This document shows, piece by piece, positions 23,392 through 23,611 of a stretch of 23,611 bases of DNA. Within the stretch, counting starts at the first letter, position 1; the number at the start of each line of letters is the position of its first letter. Location of the stretch: positions 1 to 23,611 of the forward strand of contig JBDLTZ010000111.1 in assembly GCA_039805565.1 (NCBI GenBank), in the 5' to 3' direction. A model generated the notes under the pieces. That model made no database searches and had not been told where the DNA came from. It saw nothing but the letters and a program-made list of their open reading frames with translations. The translations under genes and the position numbers were made by a program. Origin of the DNA: CALJIC01 sp039805565 (GTDB lineage: Bacteria > Chloroflexota > Chloroflexia > Chloroflexales > Roseiflexaceae).

Positions 23392-23428
23392 AAACAAAAG
23401 CCGGAAGGCTGCTGAGCAGCCCTCCGGC
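23392..23428 (-). terminator. Intrinsic terminator on the minus strand
   Basis: On the minus strand GCCGGA, then GGCTGC-type complementary arms around a short loop (23400-23428), form a very stable hairpin of two stacked stems. TTTTGTTT follows directly (23399 to 23392). It would end transcription of the gene entering from the right edge and insulate the replication operon downstream. Confidence 0.8.
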
Positions 23429-23464
23429 GTTATCTGGTCTTGATGGTGATGGGTTCGGTGAGGA

Positions 23465-23611
23465 TCAGTCGTGAGTCAGAGGAAGCACGCGCTCTCGCTG
23501 AATACGGACCACCGTCGAGAAGACGGCGTTTGTGATCATCGCCTTGCATTCTGCGAGGCCTCCGGTGCGCGGCTCGTTCGTTGTTCCGGGACTGACGCCA
23601 CTCTGGTGGCG
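23465..23611 (-). CDS. 3' end of an unidentified gene at the window edge
   Basis: The minus-strand frame from the window end reads SGVSPGTTNEPRTGGLAECK, then AMITNAVFSTVVRIQRERVL and ends PLTHD at TGA 23465-23467. GC-rich third positions and the terminator 36 bases downstream support a real gene end. Only 48 codons are visible and I cannot name it. A competing frame ends RLILTEPITIKTR closer to the hairpin, so the exact frame is uncertain. Confidence 0.4.
   Translation of the reverse strand, partial: RHQSGVSPGTTNEPRTGGLAECKAMITNAVFSTVVRIQRERVLPLTHD

Overview
This window looks like part of a plasmid, megaplasmid or chromid of a high-GC bacterium. The style of the proteins suggests Chloroflexota, perhaps Thermomicrobia-like: a STAND NTPase N-terminus, a long ISL3 transposase and a Yip1-type membrane protein. 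That placement is inference only. No rRNA or tRNA genes were seen. The window combines a CRISPR defence region on the left with a replication/partition module on the right, and insertion sequences have reworked the boundary between them.

Left (1-8593, minus strand): an intact type I-E CRISPR-Cas interference operon. It reads, in transcription order, WYL-domain regulator, cas3, cse1 (casA), cse2 (casB), cas7e (casC), cas5e (casD) and cas6e (casE). Cas6e is cut by the window edge, and cas1/cas2 would be expected beyond it. Genes overlap or sit a few bases apart and most have good Shine-Dalgarno sequences. A 356-base gap (8594-8949) separates this operon from plus-strand material.

Middle (8950-15607, plus strand): a second, diverged and broken type I-E locus. 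An N-terminal fragment of a probable STAND/NACHT NTPase runs into a 5'-truncated cas7e. That cas7e is split by a 2657-bp IS66-family element with exact 8-bp target duplications. The IS carries a frameshifted transposase, a GNAT acetyltransferase passenger gene and a duplicated scrap of transposase 3' end. After it come cas5e with an in-frame TAG and cas6e with two frameshifts. Cas6e reads straight into a CRISPR array of 21 repeats plus a stub. The array has no leader and no adjacent cas1/cas2. Its last two spacers come from overlapping protospacers and reveal an AAG PAM.

Right-centre (15625-18269): an ISL3-family element with 23-bp perfect terminal repeats truncates the distal end of the array. 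A second, diverged ISL3 right end lies just outside it. Then comes the orphan 3' end of an unknown gene and a Yip1-like membrane protein.

Right (18374-23253, minus strand): a compact replication/partition operon. It reads, in transcription order, a winged-helix replication-type protein, a DnaC/IstB-like AAA+ ATPase with a cysteine cluster, a stand-alone DnaA domain IV protein, ParA and ParB. A perfect 32-bp palindrome inside parB is a candidate centromere. Inverted repeats and a minus-strand terminator lie upstream of the operon, followed by the 3' end of one more gene at the window edge.

Together the picture is an accessory replicon with one functional interference operon. Its Cascade could in principle use crRNAs from the orphan array, whose own cas genes have decayed.
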